A stretch of DNA of 64,000 bases from Pelovirga terrestris (GCF_014773365.1 NZ_JACWUN010000001.1:124001-188000), one strand, 5' to 3'; shown: positions 28,531 to 37,855, counted from the first letter of the stretch. Translations and numbers: made by a program. Notes: generated by a model not told the origin, from the letters alone.

Positions 28531-29730
28531 ATGAAATACATTATTCTCCTCGGCGACGGCATGGCCGATGAACCAATGACGGAACTCGATGGAAAAACGC
28601 CTCTGGAGGCCGCACACACACCTAACATGGATCAGCTATGCCGTAAGGGTCAGGTTGGGCTGGCAGCAACTGTCCCGGACGGTTATCCGCCCGGCAGTGA
28701 TGTCGCCAATTTGTCAGTGTTCGGTTACAACCCGGCGGACTGTTATTCCGGCCGTTCACCCCTGGAGGCCGCCAGCATGGGCGTTGAGCTGGGGCCGGAC
28801 GATGTGGCATTTCGCCTGAACTTTGTCTGGCTGGAAGCCCATTTTGGTAAAATCTACATGGGCGATTTTTCTGCCGGTCATATCAGTACCGAAGAGGCCA
28901 CTGAGCTGATTCAGTGCCTGCATGGTGAACTGGGCGGTGATGAGTTCCATTTCTACCCTGGGGTTTCCTACCGTCACCTGATGGTCTGGAAAAATGGTAA
29001 AGATCAGCTAAAATTTACTCCTCCCCACGATATTTCAACCCAAAGCATCGAAGATCATCTGCCGCAAGGGGAGGGGGCAGCTATCCTTCACGATCTGATG
29101 AATTCAGCCCAGATGCTCCTGCTCGACCATCCGGTCAACAATCGCCGCGTCGCGCAGCGACAGTTGCCGGCAAACTCCATCTGGCTGTGGGGTCATGGCC
29201 GCCGCCCGACCATGGAGACCTATCAGCAGCGCTATGGCTTGAGTGGCGCCGTCATTTCTGCCGTCGATCTGATTCGCGGCATCGGGGTCAACGCCGGCCT
29301 TGATATCATTCAGGTACCCGGAGCTACCGGTTACATTGATACCAATTATCGTGGCAAGGCCGAATATGCTATTGACGCGTTGAAAAGCCGTGACTTTGTC
29401 TATCTCCATGTTGAGGCCCCGGATGAAGCTGCCCATGGGGGCTTATTGAAAGAAAAGATTGAAGCGATAGAACATTTTGATCGTGAGGTTGTCGGCACGA
29501 TCATCAATAGTCTCGAGCAAATCGGAGACTGCCGGATCCTGGTCACACCTGACCATCCCACCCCGATTGCCAAACGCACCCACACCCGTAATCCTGTTCC
29601 TTTTGTCCTCTACGATTCACGCTGTGATTTCGCTTCTTCAGCACGTGCCTATTCTGAACAAGAAGCAGCCAAAACCGGATACAAGGTTAACGGGCATGAA
29701 CTGATGAATCTCTTGCTTGATCGTCCTTAA
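28531..29730 (+). CDS. apgM: cofactor-independent phosphoglycerate mutase, archaeal type (ApgM)
   Basis: A 399-residue alkaline-phosphatase-superfamily enzyme interconverting 3- and 2-phosphoglycerate in glycolysis and gluconeogenesis without 2,3-bisphosphoglycerate. The N-terminus MKYIILLGDGMADEPM has the metal-binding DGMAD. The phosphoserine nucleophile is probably Ser in GYPPGSDVANLSVFGY. The C-terminal metal site is in EAPDEAAHGG and LVTPDHPTP. Deltaproteobacteria commonly carry this archaeal-type enzyme. AGGAT lies 8 bp upstream of the ATG; holC follows 3 bp after the stop. Confidence 0.92.
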   Translation: MKYIILLGDGMADEPMTELDGKTPLEAAHTPNMDQLCRKGQVGLAATVPDGYPPGSDVANLSVFGYNPADCYSGRSPLEAASMGVELGPDDVAFRLNFVWLEAHFGKIYMGDFSAGHISTEEATELIQCLHGELGGDEFHFYPGVSYRHLMVWKNGKDQLKFTPPHDISTQSIEDHLPQGEGAAILHDLMNSAQMLLLDHPVNNRRVAQRQLPANSIWLWGHGRRPTMETYQQRYGLSGAVISAVDLIRGIGVNAGLDIIQVPGATGYIDTNYRGKAEYAIDALKSRDFVYLHVEAPDEAAHGGLLKEKIEAIEHFDREVVGTIINSLEQIGDCRILVTPDHPTPIAKRTHTRNPVPFVLYDSRCDFASSARAYSEQEAAKTGYKVNGHELMNLLLDRP

Positions 29731-29733
29731 GTA

Positions 29734-30174
29734 ATGACTCTGCCGGCTATTTTTTTTGTTCGACTGGCACGGCAGGAAAAAGCCCTGCATATCGCTCGCC
29801 TCACGGAAATGCATTTCAGCCGTGGTCAGCGTGTGGTGGTGGTTGTTGCTGATGATGTCATGGCTACGGCCCTTGATCGTTATTTGTGGGCCTGGAAAAA
29901 AGATTCCTTTTTGCCCCATAAGGTGATGAGTACCGTCGGCGAGTTCTGTGATGACGCGGTAGTTATTTCAACGGTTGAGTTTAATCCCAACAGGGCCACG
30001 GTGTTGATCTGTGCCACTCCCTGCTCACCGGACTTTTTAAAAAATTTTCAGCAGATTTATGATTTTGCCGAAACCTATGATCCGCACCTGGCTGAAGCAG
30101 CGCGGGAACGGTTTCGTCTGTTCCGCCAACAGGGGTTCGATCCACAACTGGAACCACCTGCAACCGACACCTGA
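29734..30174 (+). CDS. holC: DNA polymerase III chi subunit
   Basis: A 146-residue protein resembling HolC. The N-terminus LPAIFFVRLARQEKALHIARL leads into a Rossmann-like fold; DRYLWAWKKDSFLPHKV matches the Trp-rich LWTFDDDSFLPH-type core of the family. Chi links the clamp loader to single-stranded-DNA-binding protein. The gene is usually beside pepA; here it follows apgM by 3 bp and shares its transcript. A long terminator hairpin follows. The C-terminal residues about 120-146 diverge from the family as I recall it. Confidence 0.8.
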   Translation: MTLPAIFFVRLARQEKALHIARLTEMHFSRGQRVVVVVADDVMATALDRYLWAWKKDSFLPHKVMSTVGEFCDDAVVISTVEFNPNRATVLICATPCSPDFLKNFQQIYDFAETYDPHLAEAARERFRLFRQQGFDPQLEPPATDT

Positions 30175-30230
30175 ACGATATATTAGCGGGCAGCTGTTTT
30201 TAGTTGGTAAATGGGGTTGTTTTCAGAATG

Positions 30231-30282
30231 CTACACGACAAAAAGGGATGACCGGCAACGGTCATCCCTTTTTGTCGTGTAG
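30231..30282. terminator. very long bidirectional terminator hairpin between holC and rpmB
   Basis: A perfect 23-bp inverted repeat (30231-30253 with 30260-30282) around the 6-nt loop GGCAAC. It includes an AAAAAGGGATGACC / GGTCATCCCTTTTT core. It lies between the convergent holC and rpmB genes and works equally for both strands. Stem length is unusual for a simple terminator. Confidence 0.88.
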
Positions 30283-30300
30283 CGCTAAAAAAGGTGCGTA

Positions 30301-30492
30301 TTAAACGACCTTTTGAACCTTGCCGGAACGGATACAGCGGGTACAGACCTTCATGGTTTTGATGGAACCTTCGTGTTGCGCCCGGACTTTCTGCAGGTTT
30401 GGATTCCACACCGTGCGGGTTTTGTTGTGCGCGTGACTGACGTTGTTTCCGGTAATCGGCTTTTTACCGCAAATTCCACATTCTTTAGACAT
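30301..30492 (-). CDS. rpmB: 50S ribosomal protein L28
   Basis: A 63-residue ribosomal protein. It begins [20 protein letters not shown] and carries two Cys pairs (CGIC near the start, CTRC near the end), so it is the zinc-binding form of L28. The chosen start has AGGAGG 8 bp upstream; a longer frame 14 codons upstream has no support. It stands alone on the minus strand, with a long terminator after the stop. Confidence 0.95.
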   Translation of the reverse strand: MSKECGICGKKPITGNNVSHAHNKTRTVWNPNLQKVRAQHEGSIKTMKVCTRCIRSGKVQKVV

Positions 30493-30726
30493 CTCGTTAT
30501 CCTCCTGAAAGTTTCGAACGCGATTAACTAACACAGATCTTCAATAGATGCAATTATTTTAAGCGCGTTATGCTAAAAAAACTGCATATTTCCGTATTAC
30601 ATGCCAGCAATCCAGGCCGTTAAAAAGTACCTCTAAAATCCAGAGGAATTCATAAAAAACAGGTTTTCTGTATTCTCAGTGGCTCTAGTGAGCGATGCGC
30701 ACGGGTGCTAAAAAGGGTCGCTGATC

Positions 30727-31380
30727 TCAGTTAGTCGGATTAACAAGAGCAGTTTTGTCGCCGCTGGTGTTAGCGATCAGCACGTTGCGCCCCTCAATCT
30801 TCACCCGCCCCTCGGCCAACCACTGAATCGCCTGTGGATAGATGCGGTGTTCCTGTTCGAGGATACGTTCTGCCAGGGTTGCAGCTGAATCATCGGGTAA
30901 GATCGGCACCACCGCCTGAATGATAATAGGCCCGGTATCCACCCCGGCGTCAACAAAGTGGACCGTACAACCGGAGAAGCGCGCACCATAATCAATCGCC
31001 TGCTGCTGCACGTCAAGACCGGGAAAAGCGGGCAACAGGGCTGGATGAATATTGATGATCCGTTGCGGAAAAGCTTGCAACATGACCGGGGTAAGAATTC
31101 GCATAAATCCGGCCAGAACGATCAGATCAATGTCCGCTTGCTGCAAGGCATTTACCAGCTCCCGATCAAAATCTTCTCGATTGGGATAATTGCGGTGGTT
31201 GATGCACAAGGTATTGATGCCGGCCTGCTGCGCACGAACCAGGGCCCCGGCGCCGGGATTATTGCTGATCACCAGAGTGACATCAACAGGCAGCCTGCCA
31301 CATTGCTGTTGATCGATAATCGACTGCAGGTTGGTACCCCCGCCGGAGGCCAGGACCGCTATGCGAAAAGGCTTTTTCAC
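30727..31380 (-). CDS. purN: phosphoribosylglycinamide formyltransferase
   Basis: A 217-residue enzyme transferring formyl from 10-formyl-tetrahydrofolate to GAR, the third step of purine synthesis. Signatures: the N-terminal RIAVLASGGGTNLQSIID phosphate loop, the folate-site core LAGFMRILTP, and NIHPALLPAFPG followed by GCTVHFVDAGVDTGPII with the catalytic Asn, His and Asp. It starts at GTG 31380 with GGAAG about 8 bp upstream, 15 bp after the purM stop. It is the second gene of a purM-purN operon driven from 32.5 kb. Confidence 0.95.
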   Translation of the reverse strand: MKKPFRIAVLASGGGTNLQSIIDQQQCGRLPVDVTLVISNNPGAGALVRAQQAGINTLCINHRNYPNREDFDRELVNALQQADIDLIVLAGFMRILTPVMLQAFPQRIINIHPALLPAFPGLDVQQQAIDYGARFSGCTVHFVDAGVDTGPIIIQAVVPILPDDSAATLAERILEQEHRIYPQAIQWLAEGRVKIEGRNVLIANTSGDKTALVNPTN

Positions 31381-31395
31381 TGAAGACTTCCGTTG

Positions 31396-32439
31396 CTACA
31401 GGATATCGACACAGGCGGTGTCAGCATCAGCAATATGACCAATATGCCAGGCGGTTTCACCCAGCGTTGACAGACGTTGCAGGATGTGGTCGGTTTGTTC
31501 CTGGGGTACAACGAGAACCATGCCGATTCCATAATTAAACGTGCGGTACATTTCTTCAAGCGGGACATTGCCTCCTAGCCGCAGCAAGTCAAAAATGGCC
31601 GGCTTGTCCCAGCTGTTCGCGTTGAGCACGGCTTTGCAGTGCTGCGGCAGCACCCGAGGAATGTTTTCGAGCAGGCCGCCGCCGGTGATATGGGCAATTC
31701 CTTTGAGCTGAAAATTCTGGAGCAGACTGAGAATGCTTTTAACGTAAATCCGGGTCGGAGTAAGGAGGACCTCACCTAAGGGGCGATCCAGCCCGGCAGG
31801 AGTGGCAGCAAGGTCAAGTTTGAGCGATTCAAGCAGGATTTTGCGGGCCAGAGAGTATCCGTTGGAATGCAGACCGCTGGAGGCAATGCCGATAATCTGA
31901 TCGCCGCTGGTAATAGTGGATCCGTCTATGATCTGGTCCTGGTCGACTACTCCAACCGCAAAGCCGGCCAGATCGTATTCACCACTTTTATACATACCGG
32001 GCATTTCTGCCGTTTCTCCGCCAAGCAGGGCACAGCCGGCTTGTTTGCAGCCTTCCGTGATTCCTTTGATAACCTCTACCGCCTGTGCCTGGGTTAATTT
32101 TCCGGTGGCAAAGTAATCGAGAAAAAACAGGGGTTCAGCGCCCTGAACAATAATATCATTAACGCACATGGCGACCAGATCGATACCCACGGTTTCATGC
32201 TGGTTCATCATAAAGGCGAGCATCAGTTTGGTGCCAACCCCATCAGTTGCTGCAACCAGCACCGGACGCTGGTATTTTGTTGCATTCAATGCAAACAGGC
32301 CACCAAATCCACCGATATCGGCAACAACTTCCGGCCGCGATGTCTGCTTGACCAGGGGTTTGATCTGGTTGACAAATTCATTGCCGGCCGCAATGTCAAC
32401 ACCGGCATCCTTGTAGGTCATGGGGGTTTTATGGCTCAT
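31396..32439 (-). CDS. purM: phosphoribosylformylglycinamidine cyclo-ligase (AIR synthetase)
   Basis: A 347-residue ATP-dependent enzyme closing the imidazole ring to form AIR. It begins [17 protein letters not shown] after a short leader. ATP-site motifs [12 protein letters not shown] and [20 protein letters not shown] and the core [16 protein letters not shown] are visible. GGAG lies 8 bp upstream of the ATG at 32439. A sigma-70 promoter with near-consensus hexamers lies 30-60 bp upstream. purN follows 15 bp downstream. Confidence 0.96.
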   Translation of the reverse strand: MSHKTPMTYKDAGVDIAAGNEFVNQIKPLVKQTSRPEVVADIGGFGGLFALNATKYQRPVLVAATDGVGTKLMLAFMMNQHETVGIDLVAMCVNDIIVQGAEPLFFLDYFATGKLTQAQAVEVIKGITEGCKQAGCALLGGETAEMPGMYKSGEYDLAGFAVGVVDQDQIIDGSTITSGDQIIGIASSGLHSNGYSLARKILLESLKLDLAATPAGLDRPLGEVLLTPTRIYVKSILSLLQNFQLKGIAHITGGGLLENIPRVLPQHCKAVLNANSWDKPAIFDLLRLGGNVPLEEMYRTFNYGIGMVLVVPQEQTDHILQRLSTLGETAWHIGHIADADTACVDIL

Positions 32440-32469
32440 TGATCTGACTCCTTGCTTGAGACGCGCGGC

Positions 32470-32498
32470 ATTACAGCATTACCGACCATCCTTGTCAA
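32470..32498 (-). promoter_or_regulatory. sigma-70 promoter of purM-purN
   Basis: On the minus strand: TTGACA (32498-32493), 17 bp, then TGTAAT (32475-32470). Predicted start is near 32463, about 25 bp before the purM ATG. Spacing is ideal and the -35 perfect. The tandem-repeat tract lies immediately upstream of the -35. Confidence 0.75.
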
Positions 32499-32502
32499 TC
32501 AG

Positions 32503-32596
32503 GTAATGGGGATTGGGTAGTAGCTAATGGGAAGTGATGTCAATCTCAGCTGCCGACTACCCACTACCGACTACCCACTACCGACTACCCATTACC
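32503..32596. repeat. 14-bp tandem repeat inside a larger inverted repeat
   Basis: Three head-to-tail copies of CCGACTACCCACTA (32553-32566, 32567-32580, 32581-32594; the last has ATTA instead of ACTA). The whole block is bounded by inverted ends: GGTAATGGGG with GGGTAGTAGCTAATGGG at the left and ACTACCCATTACC at the right. It lies between divergent purM and rimI, just upstream of the purM -35. No open frame crosses it sensibly. Confidence 0.9.
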
Positions 32597-32691
32597 TATA
32601 AATAAACAAAACAAACATTTTTCTGTATTCTGGTGCGCAGCTTCTATATTCTACCAGCGTTTTTAGCAGATCCGTCAGCATGGGAGAGGTG

Positions 32692-33141
32692 ATGATCAAC
32701 CAAGATATGACGATCAGGGCGGCAACCCGGAGGGATATTGACGTACTGTTGGCCATTGAACAAGAATGTTATCGCTTTCCCTGGAGTCGCCGGCAGTTTG
32801 TTGATGAACTGGATAACCCGATTGCTGCGCTTGACGTGGCGGTGGTTGATCATCAACTTGCCGGTTATCTCTGCTCGTGGTTGATCTGCGGGGAGTTGCA
32901 GATCCAGAATCTGGCGACCTCGCCGCATTATCGGCGTTGTGGTATAGGTCAGGCATTGCTCACCTATGTTATTGAGCGGAGTCAGCAACAGGGACTCCTG
33001 GCGGCCTGGCTGGAGGTACGGGAAAACAATCAGGCGGCAATCAATCTTTATCAGGCTTGCGGCTTTAAACTACAGGGGCGGCGCAAAAAATATTATCAGG
33101 ATGGGGAAGATGCCTTGTTGTTGGGCCGGAAATTTACGTAG
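32692..33141 (+). CDS. rimI: ribosomal-protein-alanine N-acetyltransferase (GNAT)
   Basis: A 149-residue GNAT acetyltransferase. It begins MTIRAATRRDIDVLLAIEQE after a few residues, has the family's CYRFPWSRRQFVDEL, the acetyl-CoA loop YRRCGIGQALLTYVI (R/Q-x-x-G-x-G/A), and the C-terminal NNQAAINLYQACGFK. RimI acetylates the N-terminus of ribosomal protein S18 and often other proteins. GGAGAGG sits just before ATG 32692, which I prefer to ATG 32680. It is usually linked to tsaB/tsaE, which are not here. Confidence 0.85.
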   Translation: MINQDMTIRAATRRDIDVLLAIEQECYRFPWSRRQFVDELDNPIAALDVAVVDHQLAGYLCSWLICGELQIQNLATSPHYRRCGIGQALLTYVIERSQQQGLLAAWLEVRENNQAAINLYQACGFKLQGRRKKYYQDGEDALLLGRKFT

Positions 33142-33260
33142 TTTCCAGTTCGGAAGCTGCATTATGTTTTGTTTGTCCAGCGTTTCCGGATGAACACTAA
33201 GTAACAGATTGAGGATATTCACTCCCTTGGCGGGGTGGTGAAACAGTTATTGGAGACTCT

Positions 33261-34136
33261 ATGAAAAATCACAAGACCATCGTTTTGTCTAACCAGGAAG
33301 TTTCGCCGGGTTATTTCCGCATGCGGATTCTGGCACCGGACTATACCCGCTTAGCCAGACCGGGGCAATTTGTCATGTTTCGTGTGCAGCGCGCTCTTCT
33401 CCCCTTATTGCGTCGTCCTTTCGGCATTTTTCGTGCCGGATTCATGCCGGCCGATTGCGATACCATGCCGCCAAAGGAATTTATCGAGATTATCTATAAG
33501 GTGGTCGGCAGTGGTACCGAGATCATGCAGGGGTTGCACTACGGTGACCCTGTTGAACTGCTCGGCCCCTTGGGTAGCGGCTTCGACTTGAACTTGACGT
33601 CCGGCGACAGCATTCTGGTCGGTGGTGGCATTGGTCTGGTGCCCCTGTACATGCTCGCCGAGAGTATAGCTGAGCCATCACGGGCGGAGGTCCTGATCGG
33701 TGGTCGCTGCCGTGATGACATTATCACCGTGACGGAATTTGAGCGACTGGGCGTTAGAACGTTTGTATCGACTGAAGATGGCAGCCTTGGTGATAGGGGG
33801 CTGGTGACGAAAGTGCTGGAACAACGGATGGAACAAAAACCGCAGGCAAAGGTTTTTGCCTGCGGTCCGATGCCGATGATCCGGGCAGTGGAAAAAATCT
33901 GTCGCGACAAAGGGGTTCATCTCCAGGTATCCATGGAAGAATTAATGGCCTGTGGGGTCGGCGCCTGTCTGGGCTGTGTGGTTAAAGGGGAGGGACATAC
34001 GACTGAAAAACCCAGTTATCTGTGTACCTGTACCGTAGGGCCGGTCTTCAACGCCAGTGATCTGGCCTGGGATGACCATCAAAGCGCTAGCGATGTCGCC
34101 GGTGGCGATGGGTGTGAATGTGGAGCAAAACCATGA
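33261..34136 (+). CDS. pyrK: dihydroorotate dehydrogenase B, electron-transfer subunit
   Basis: A 291-residue flavoprotein of the ferredoxin-reductase type carrying electrons from the FMN of PyrD to NAD+. The FAD domain has RPGQFVMFRV and LLRRPFGIF; the NAD domain has VGGGIGLVPLYMLAE and VFACGPMPM. The [2Fe-2S] cluster ligands are in ACGVGACLGCVVK and the later YLCTCT. The C-terminal 25 residues are Asp/Gly-rich beyond the usual end. The stop overlaps pyrD (ATGA), giving the class 1B pair. Confidence 0.93.
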   Translation: MKNHKTIVLSNQEVSPGYFRMRILAPDYTRLARPGQFVMFRVQRALLPLLRRPFGIFRAGFMPADCDTMPPKEFIEIIYKVVGSGTEIMQGLHYGDPVELLGPLGSGFDLNLTSGDSILVGGGIGLVPLYMLAESIAEPSRAEVLIGGRCRDDIITVTEFERLGVRTFVSTEDGSLGDRGLVTKVLEQRMEQKPQAKVFACGPMPMIRAVEKICRDKGVHLQVSMEELMACGVGACLGCVVKGEGHTTEKPSYLCTCTVGPVFNASDLAWDDHQSASDVAGGDGCECGAKP

Positions 34137-35071
34137 AAAGAAGAGAAAAGGTCGAAAAAACCGTCAACCTGCAGGTGGATATTGCCGGGATAACTTTAAA
34201 AAATCCGATCATGCCGGCATCCGGCACCTTTGGTTACGGCGAAGAATATGCCCCCTATCTGGATCTGAATTCCCTCGGGGCCATTGTTACCAAGGGGCTT
34301 TCGCTCAACCCCAAAGCCGGCAACAATACCCCGCGAGTGTGCGAAACGGTAGGCGGCATGCTCAATGCAATTGGACTGCAGAATGTTGGTGTCGAGCAGT
34401 TTATCCATCATAAAATGCCTTTCTTAAAACAGTTTGACACCCCGGTTATCGTGAATTTCTTTGGCAACACCCAGGAAGAATACGGCGAGGTCGCTGCCCG
34501 TCTTGATGAATTGCCCGGGGTTGCCGGTCTGGAGATGAATATCTCCTGCCCTAATGTTAAACACGGCGGCATCGTTTTCGGGACCGACCCTAAAGCCGCC
34601 TTTGCAACCGTTGCTGCGGTACGTAAAAAGACCAGCAAACCGTTGATTGTCAAATTGACCCCCAACGTAACCGATATTCAGGTGACTGCCCGTGCGGTAG
34701 AGGACGCAGGCGCTGATGCGATCAGTCTGATCAACACCCTCACCGGGATGGCGGTTGATGTGAAAACCCGGCAGCCGCGCCTGGCCAACACCATCGGCGG
34801 TCTGTCCGGCCCGGCAATCCGTCCCATTGCGGTGCGCCTGGTCCATCAGGTGGTACAGGTGGTGAAGGTGCCGGTCATTGGCATCGGTGGTATATCGCGA
34901 GCCATGGACGCCCTGGAATTTTTGATTGTCGGGGCAACGGCGGTGCAGGTTGGTACGGCCAACTTTGTTGATCCCAATGCCATGGCGACCATTATCGCCG
35001 AATTAAAAACCTTCTGTCTGGAAGAAGGTATCGCTGACATTAATGACCTGATTGGGTCACTGAAGGTCTAA
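34133..35071 (+). CDS. pyrD: dihydroorotate dehydrogenase, class 1B catalytic subunit
   Basis: A 312-residue FMN TIM-barrel enzyme oxidising dihydroorotate to orotate in pyrimidine synthesis. The catalytic base is Cys in GLEMNISCPNVKHGG, as in class 1 cytosolic enzymes. Substrate and FMN motifs include MPASGTFGYGEEY, ISLINTLTGMAVD and GIGGISRAMDALEFLIVGA. I place the start at ATG 34133, overlapping pyrK, with GGAGC 7 bp upstream, rather than at the frame start 15 bp earlier. The adjacent pyrK confirms the NAD-linked 1B type. The CCA fusion gene starts 13 bp later. Confidence 0.95.
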   Translation: MKRREKVEKTVNLQVDIAGITLKNPIMPASGTFGYGEEYAPYLDLNSLGAIVTKGLSLNPKAGNNTPRVCETVGGMLNAIGLQNVGVEQFIHHKMPFLKQFDTPVIVNFFGNTQEEYGEVAARLDELPGVAGLEMNISCPNVKHGGIVFGTDPKAAFATVAAVRKKTSKPLIVKLTPNVTDIQVTARAVEDAGADAISLINTLTGMAVDVKTRQPRLANTIGGLSGPAIRPIAVRLVHQVVQVVKVPVIGIGGISRAMDALEFLIVGATAVQVGTANFVDPNAMATIIAELKTFCLEEGIADINDLIGSLKV

Positions 35072-35083
35072 CCAGGGCCCCGC

Positions 35084-37783
35084 ATGGATGTCATAGCAAC
35101 CCACATCAACGCTGACTTTGACTGTCTTGGCGCAATGATCGCGGCAAAGCGTTTGTATCCCGACGCGGTGCTGGTTTTTCCCGGCGGTCAGGAACGTGGA
35201 CTCCGGCATTTTCTTCTGGAAAGTTCCCTCTATGCTTATGATATCAAACGGCCTAAAGATATTGATCTTACAAAAATCACCCGCCTGATTCTGGTGGACG
35301 TGCGCAGTGCCCAGCGGATTGGCCCGCTGGCCGAGGTCGCCCGCCGCACTGATATTGAACTGCATATCTACGACCATCATCCCGCTGACGAAAACAGTCT
35401 GCAGGGCACCTTCGAGCTTATTCGTGATGTTGGTGCTACCACGACCATCCTTGCCCAGGTGTTTATTGAACGTAATATCACCCCGAGCGCCGATGAAGCG
35501 ACCATGATGATGCTTGGTCTGTTTGAGGATACCGGGCAGTTGCTGTTTTCAAGCACTACCCCTGATGATTTCCGGGCGGCAGCTTATCTCCTCGAACAGG
35601 GTGCCAACCTCAATGTGGTTGCTGATTTTCTGGTACGCGAGATGACTCCGGAACAGGTTGAACTGCTCAACGATCTGCTTAAATCGACAGAGAAAATCAC
35701 GATCAACGGGGTTCAGGTTGCCATTGCCAGCGCTTCAACCGACAGTTACAGCGGTGATATTTCAACCCTGGTCCATAAACTTAAAGACATTGAAAATCTT
35801 GATATCCTGATTGTCGTGGTGCGGATGGAGGATCGCGTTTTTATTATTGCCCGTTCGCGTGTACCCCAACTACACGTCGGCGAATTATTGCGGGAGTTCG
35901 GTGGTGGTGGCCACGCTTTTGCTGCTTCGGCAACGGTGCGGGACAAACCTCTGGCGCAGGTGCTGAAAGAGGTTGAACAGCATCTGCCGCGCTTTGTTCA
36001 ATCCCATTGTGATGCTCGCCATCTGATGTCGCGCTCGGTGAAAAGTCTGCCCCTTGAGGCATCGATTCAACAAGCGCGTGATCTGATGACCCGTTATAAT
36101 TTTAATGCCGTACCCATCGTCCGGGACGATGGCAAGGTAGGGGGGATCCTGACCCGTCAGGTGGTTGAAAAAGCCGCCCATCATCGCTTGCACAAGGTGC
36201 CGGTGGCGGAAGTCATGAACAGCGATTTTGAACAGGTGGCACCCACGGCCTCATTGCAGGAACTGCAACGGGTGATTGTCGAACATCAACAGCGCAGCGT
36301 GCCGGTCGTCGACCAGGGGAAGCTGGTTGGTCTGGTCACCCGTACCGACCTGTTGCGCTACATGCTTGGCAATACCGTCGCAACGGAGGAGGGGCAGAGA
36401 CAACACCTGGAGCGACGGGGTTTGCAGACAAGACGTAAAAATCTGGATCGCTATATTGCCACCCAGTTGCCACCCAGGGTACGCACATTGCTGCAGCAAT
36501 TAGGAACGGTTGCCGATCAATCAGGGGTGCGCGCCTATCTGGTTGGAGGTTTTGTCAGGGATTTGCTGTTGCGGCAAAAGAATCTTGATGTCGATGTGGT
36601 AATCGAAGGGGATGGCATTGCTTTTGCCAAAGCCTTTGCCGCCAAGGCATCGTGCAGGATCCGCGCCCATGATAAATTCGGCACCGCTGTGATCATCTTC
36701 CCTGATGGTTTCAAAGTCGATGTTGCCAGTGCACGGATCGAATATTACGATCGCCCGGCAACCCTTCCGCAGGTTGAGGATGCCTCAATCCGTCACGATC
36801 TTTACCGGCGGGATTTTACCATCAACACCCTGACAGTCGCCCTGAATGCTGATCATTTCGGGGTGGTCCTTGATTTTTATGGAGGACAGCGTGATCTGCG
36901 CGATAAATCGATTCGGGTGCTGCATAACTTGAGCTTTATTGAGGATCCAACCCGGCTTTACCGGGCTGTCCGATTTGAACAGCGCTTGAATTTTCACATT
37001 GGTCGTCAGACTGAACGGTTGATGCACAGTGCCGTTGAGTTGAAAATGGTGCGTAAGGTTGGCGGGGTGCGAATATTAAACGAGCTAAAACACATTCTGA
37101 GTGAAGCCCAGATTGTTCCGGCGCTTGAACGTTTGAATCAATTCGGGCTGCTGCAGATCATTGACCCGCGGATTGTTTTTGATGCTGATACCAAAAAACT
37201 ATTCAAGGCAGCCGAGCAGGCGATCAGCTGGTATGAACTGCTCTATACCGGTATGCCATGCCGCCGCTGGCTGGTCTTCTTAACCTGTCTGCTTGACCGA
37301 TTGCCGGTTAGTGGTTTGCGCAAGGTGGGCCGGTGGTTTGCCCTGCGCCTGGATGAAAAAGCGGTTATTGTTGATGAATTGCCACAGATCATTCGTTTAC
37401 ATCGTAAAATGTCGCGACTGTTGCGCCGACAACACCAGCCTGCCAACAGCGAACTGTACCATTGGTTTTCCTCTTTCGCGATAGAATCCTTAATCTACCA
37501 GATGGCGCGCACAGAGCAGGAGCGTGGCCGTCAGTGGATTTCCCGCTACGTTACCGACCTGCGACGCGAACAGGTGATAATCGATGGTCACGATCTGGTC
37601 CGCCTGGGCTTGACTCCGGGGCCTGAATTTCAGACGATCTTCCGACATCTTCTTGCTGGTCGCCTGGATGGTCTTATCACAACCCGTGCCGACGAAATTG
37701 ACTGGGTTCGCCAGCATGTCCTCAGTGCCGATCGACAATCTGACCACAACACTTCAGTTGACCCGAAACCGCAAGTCAACTAG
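35084..37783 (+). CDS. cca: DHH-CBS-tRNA nucleotidyltransferase fusion (CCA- or A-adding enzyme)
   Basis: An 899-residue three-part protein. Residues 1-300 are a DHH/DHHA1 phosphoesterase (THINADFDCLGAM, DVRSAQ, DHHPADE, ending with GGGGHAFAASATV). Residues 310-430 hold two CBS domains (MSRSVKSLPLEA; VMNSDFEQVAPTAS). Residues 455-890 are a class II tRNA nucleotidyltransferase with YLVGGFVRDLLLRQKNLDVD (metal Asp pair), RRDFTINTLTVAL and FIEDPTRLYRAVRFEQR. Such fusions are known in Aquificae and deltaproteobacteria. Some family members add only A, with a separate CC-adding enzyme elsewhere, so full CCA addition is not certain. The DHH part may degrade short RNA or a nucleotide signal; that is inference. 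Confidence 0.88.
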   Translation: MDVIATHINADFDCLGAMIAAKRLYPDAVLVFPGGQERGLRHFLLESSLYAYDIKRPKDIDLTKITRLILVDVRSAQRIGPLAEVARRTDIELHIYDHHPADENSLQGTFELIRDVGATTTILAQVFIERNITPSADEATMMMLGLFEDTGQLLFSSTTPDDFRAAAYLLEQGANLNVVADFLVREMTPEQVELLNDLLKSTEKITINGVQVAIASASTDSYSGDISTLVHKLKDIENLDILIVVVRMEDRVFIIARSRVPQLHVGELLREFGGGGHAFAASATVRDKPLAQVLKEVEQHLPRFVQSHCDARHLMSRSVKSLPLEASIQQARDLMTRYNFNAVPIVRDDGKVGGILTRQVVEKAAHHRLHKVPVAEVMNSDFEQVAPTASLQELQRVIVEHQQRSVPVVDQGKLVGLVTRTDLLRYMLGNTVATEEGQRQHLERRGLQTRRKNLDRYIATQLPPRVRTLLQQLGTVADQSGVRAYLVGGFVRDLLLRQKNLDVDVVIEGDGIAFAKAFAAKASCRIRAHDKFGTAVIIFPDGFKVDVASARIEYYDRPATLPQVEDASIRHDLYRRDFTINTLTVALNADHFGVVLDFYGGQRDLRDKSIRVLHNLSFIEDPTRLYRAVRFEQRLNFHIGRQTERLMHSAVELKMVRKVGGVRILNELKHILSEAQIVPALERLNQFGLLQIIDPRIVFDADTKKLFKAAEQAISWYELLYTGMPCRRWLVFLTCLLDRLPVSGLRKVGRWFALRLDEKAVIVDELPQIIRLHRKMSRLLRRQHQPANSELYHWFSSFAIESLIYQMARTEQERGRQWISRYVTDLRREQVIIDGHDLVRLGLTPGPEFQTIFRHLLAGRLDGLITTRADEIDWVRQHVLSADRQSDHNTSVDPKPQVN

Positions 37784-37855
37784 TATCTCGTATCCCTTGA
37801 AATCCTCAAGTCTGCTGCAGGGTTTACGTCACTTTTCGCGCTGTAAAAGGTGTTC

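Noticed and set aside
32553-32594. Possible mini CRISPR array
   Set aside because: The 14-bp units are directly adjacent with no spacers and no cas genes.
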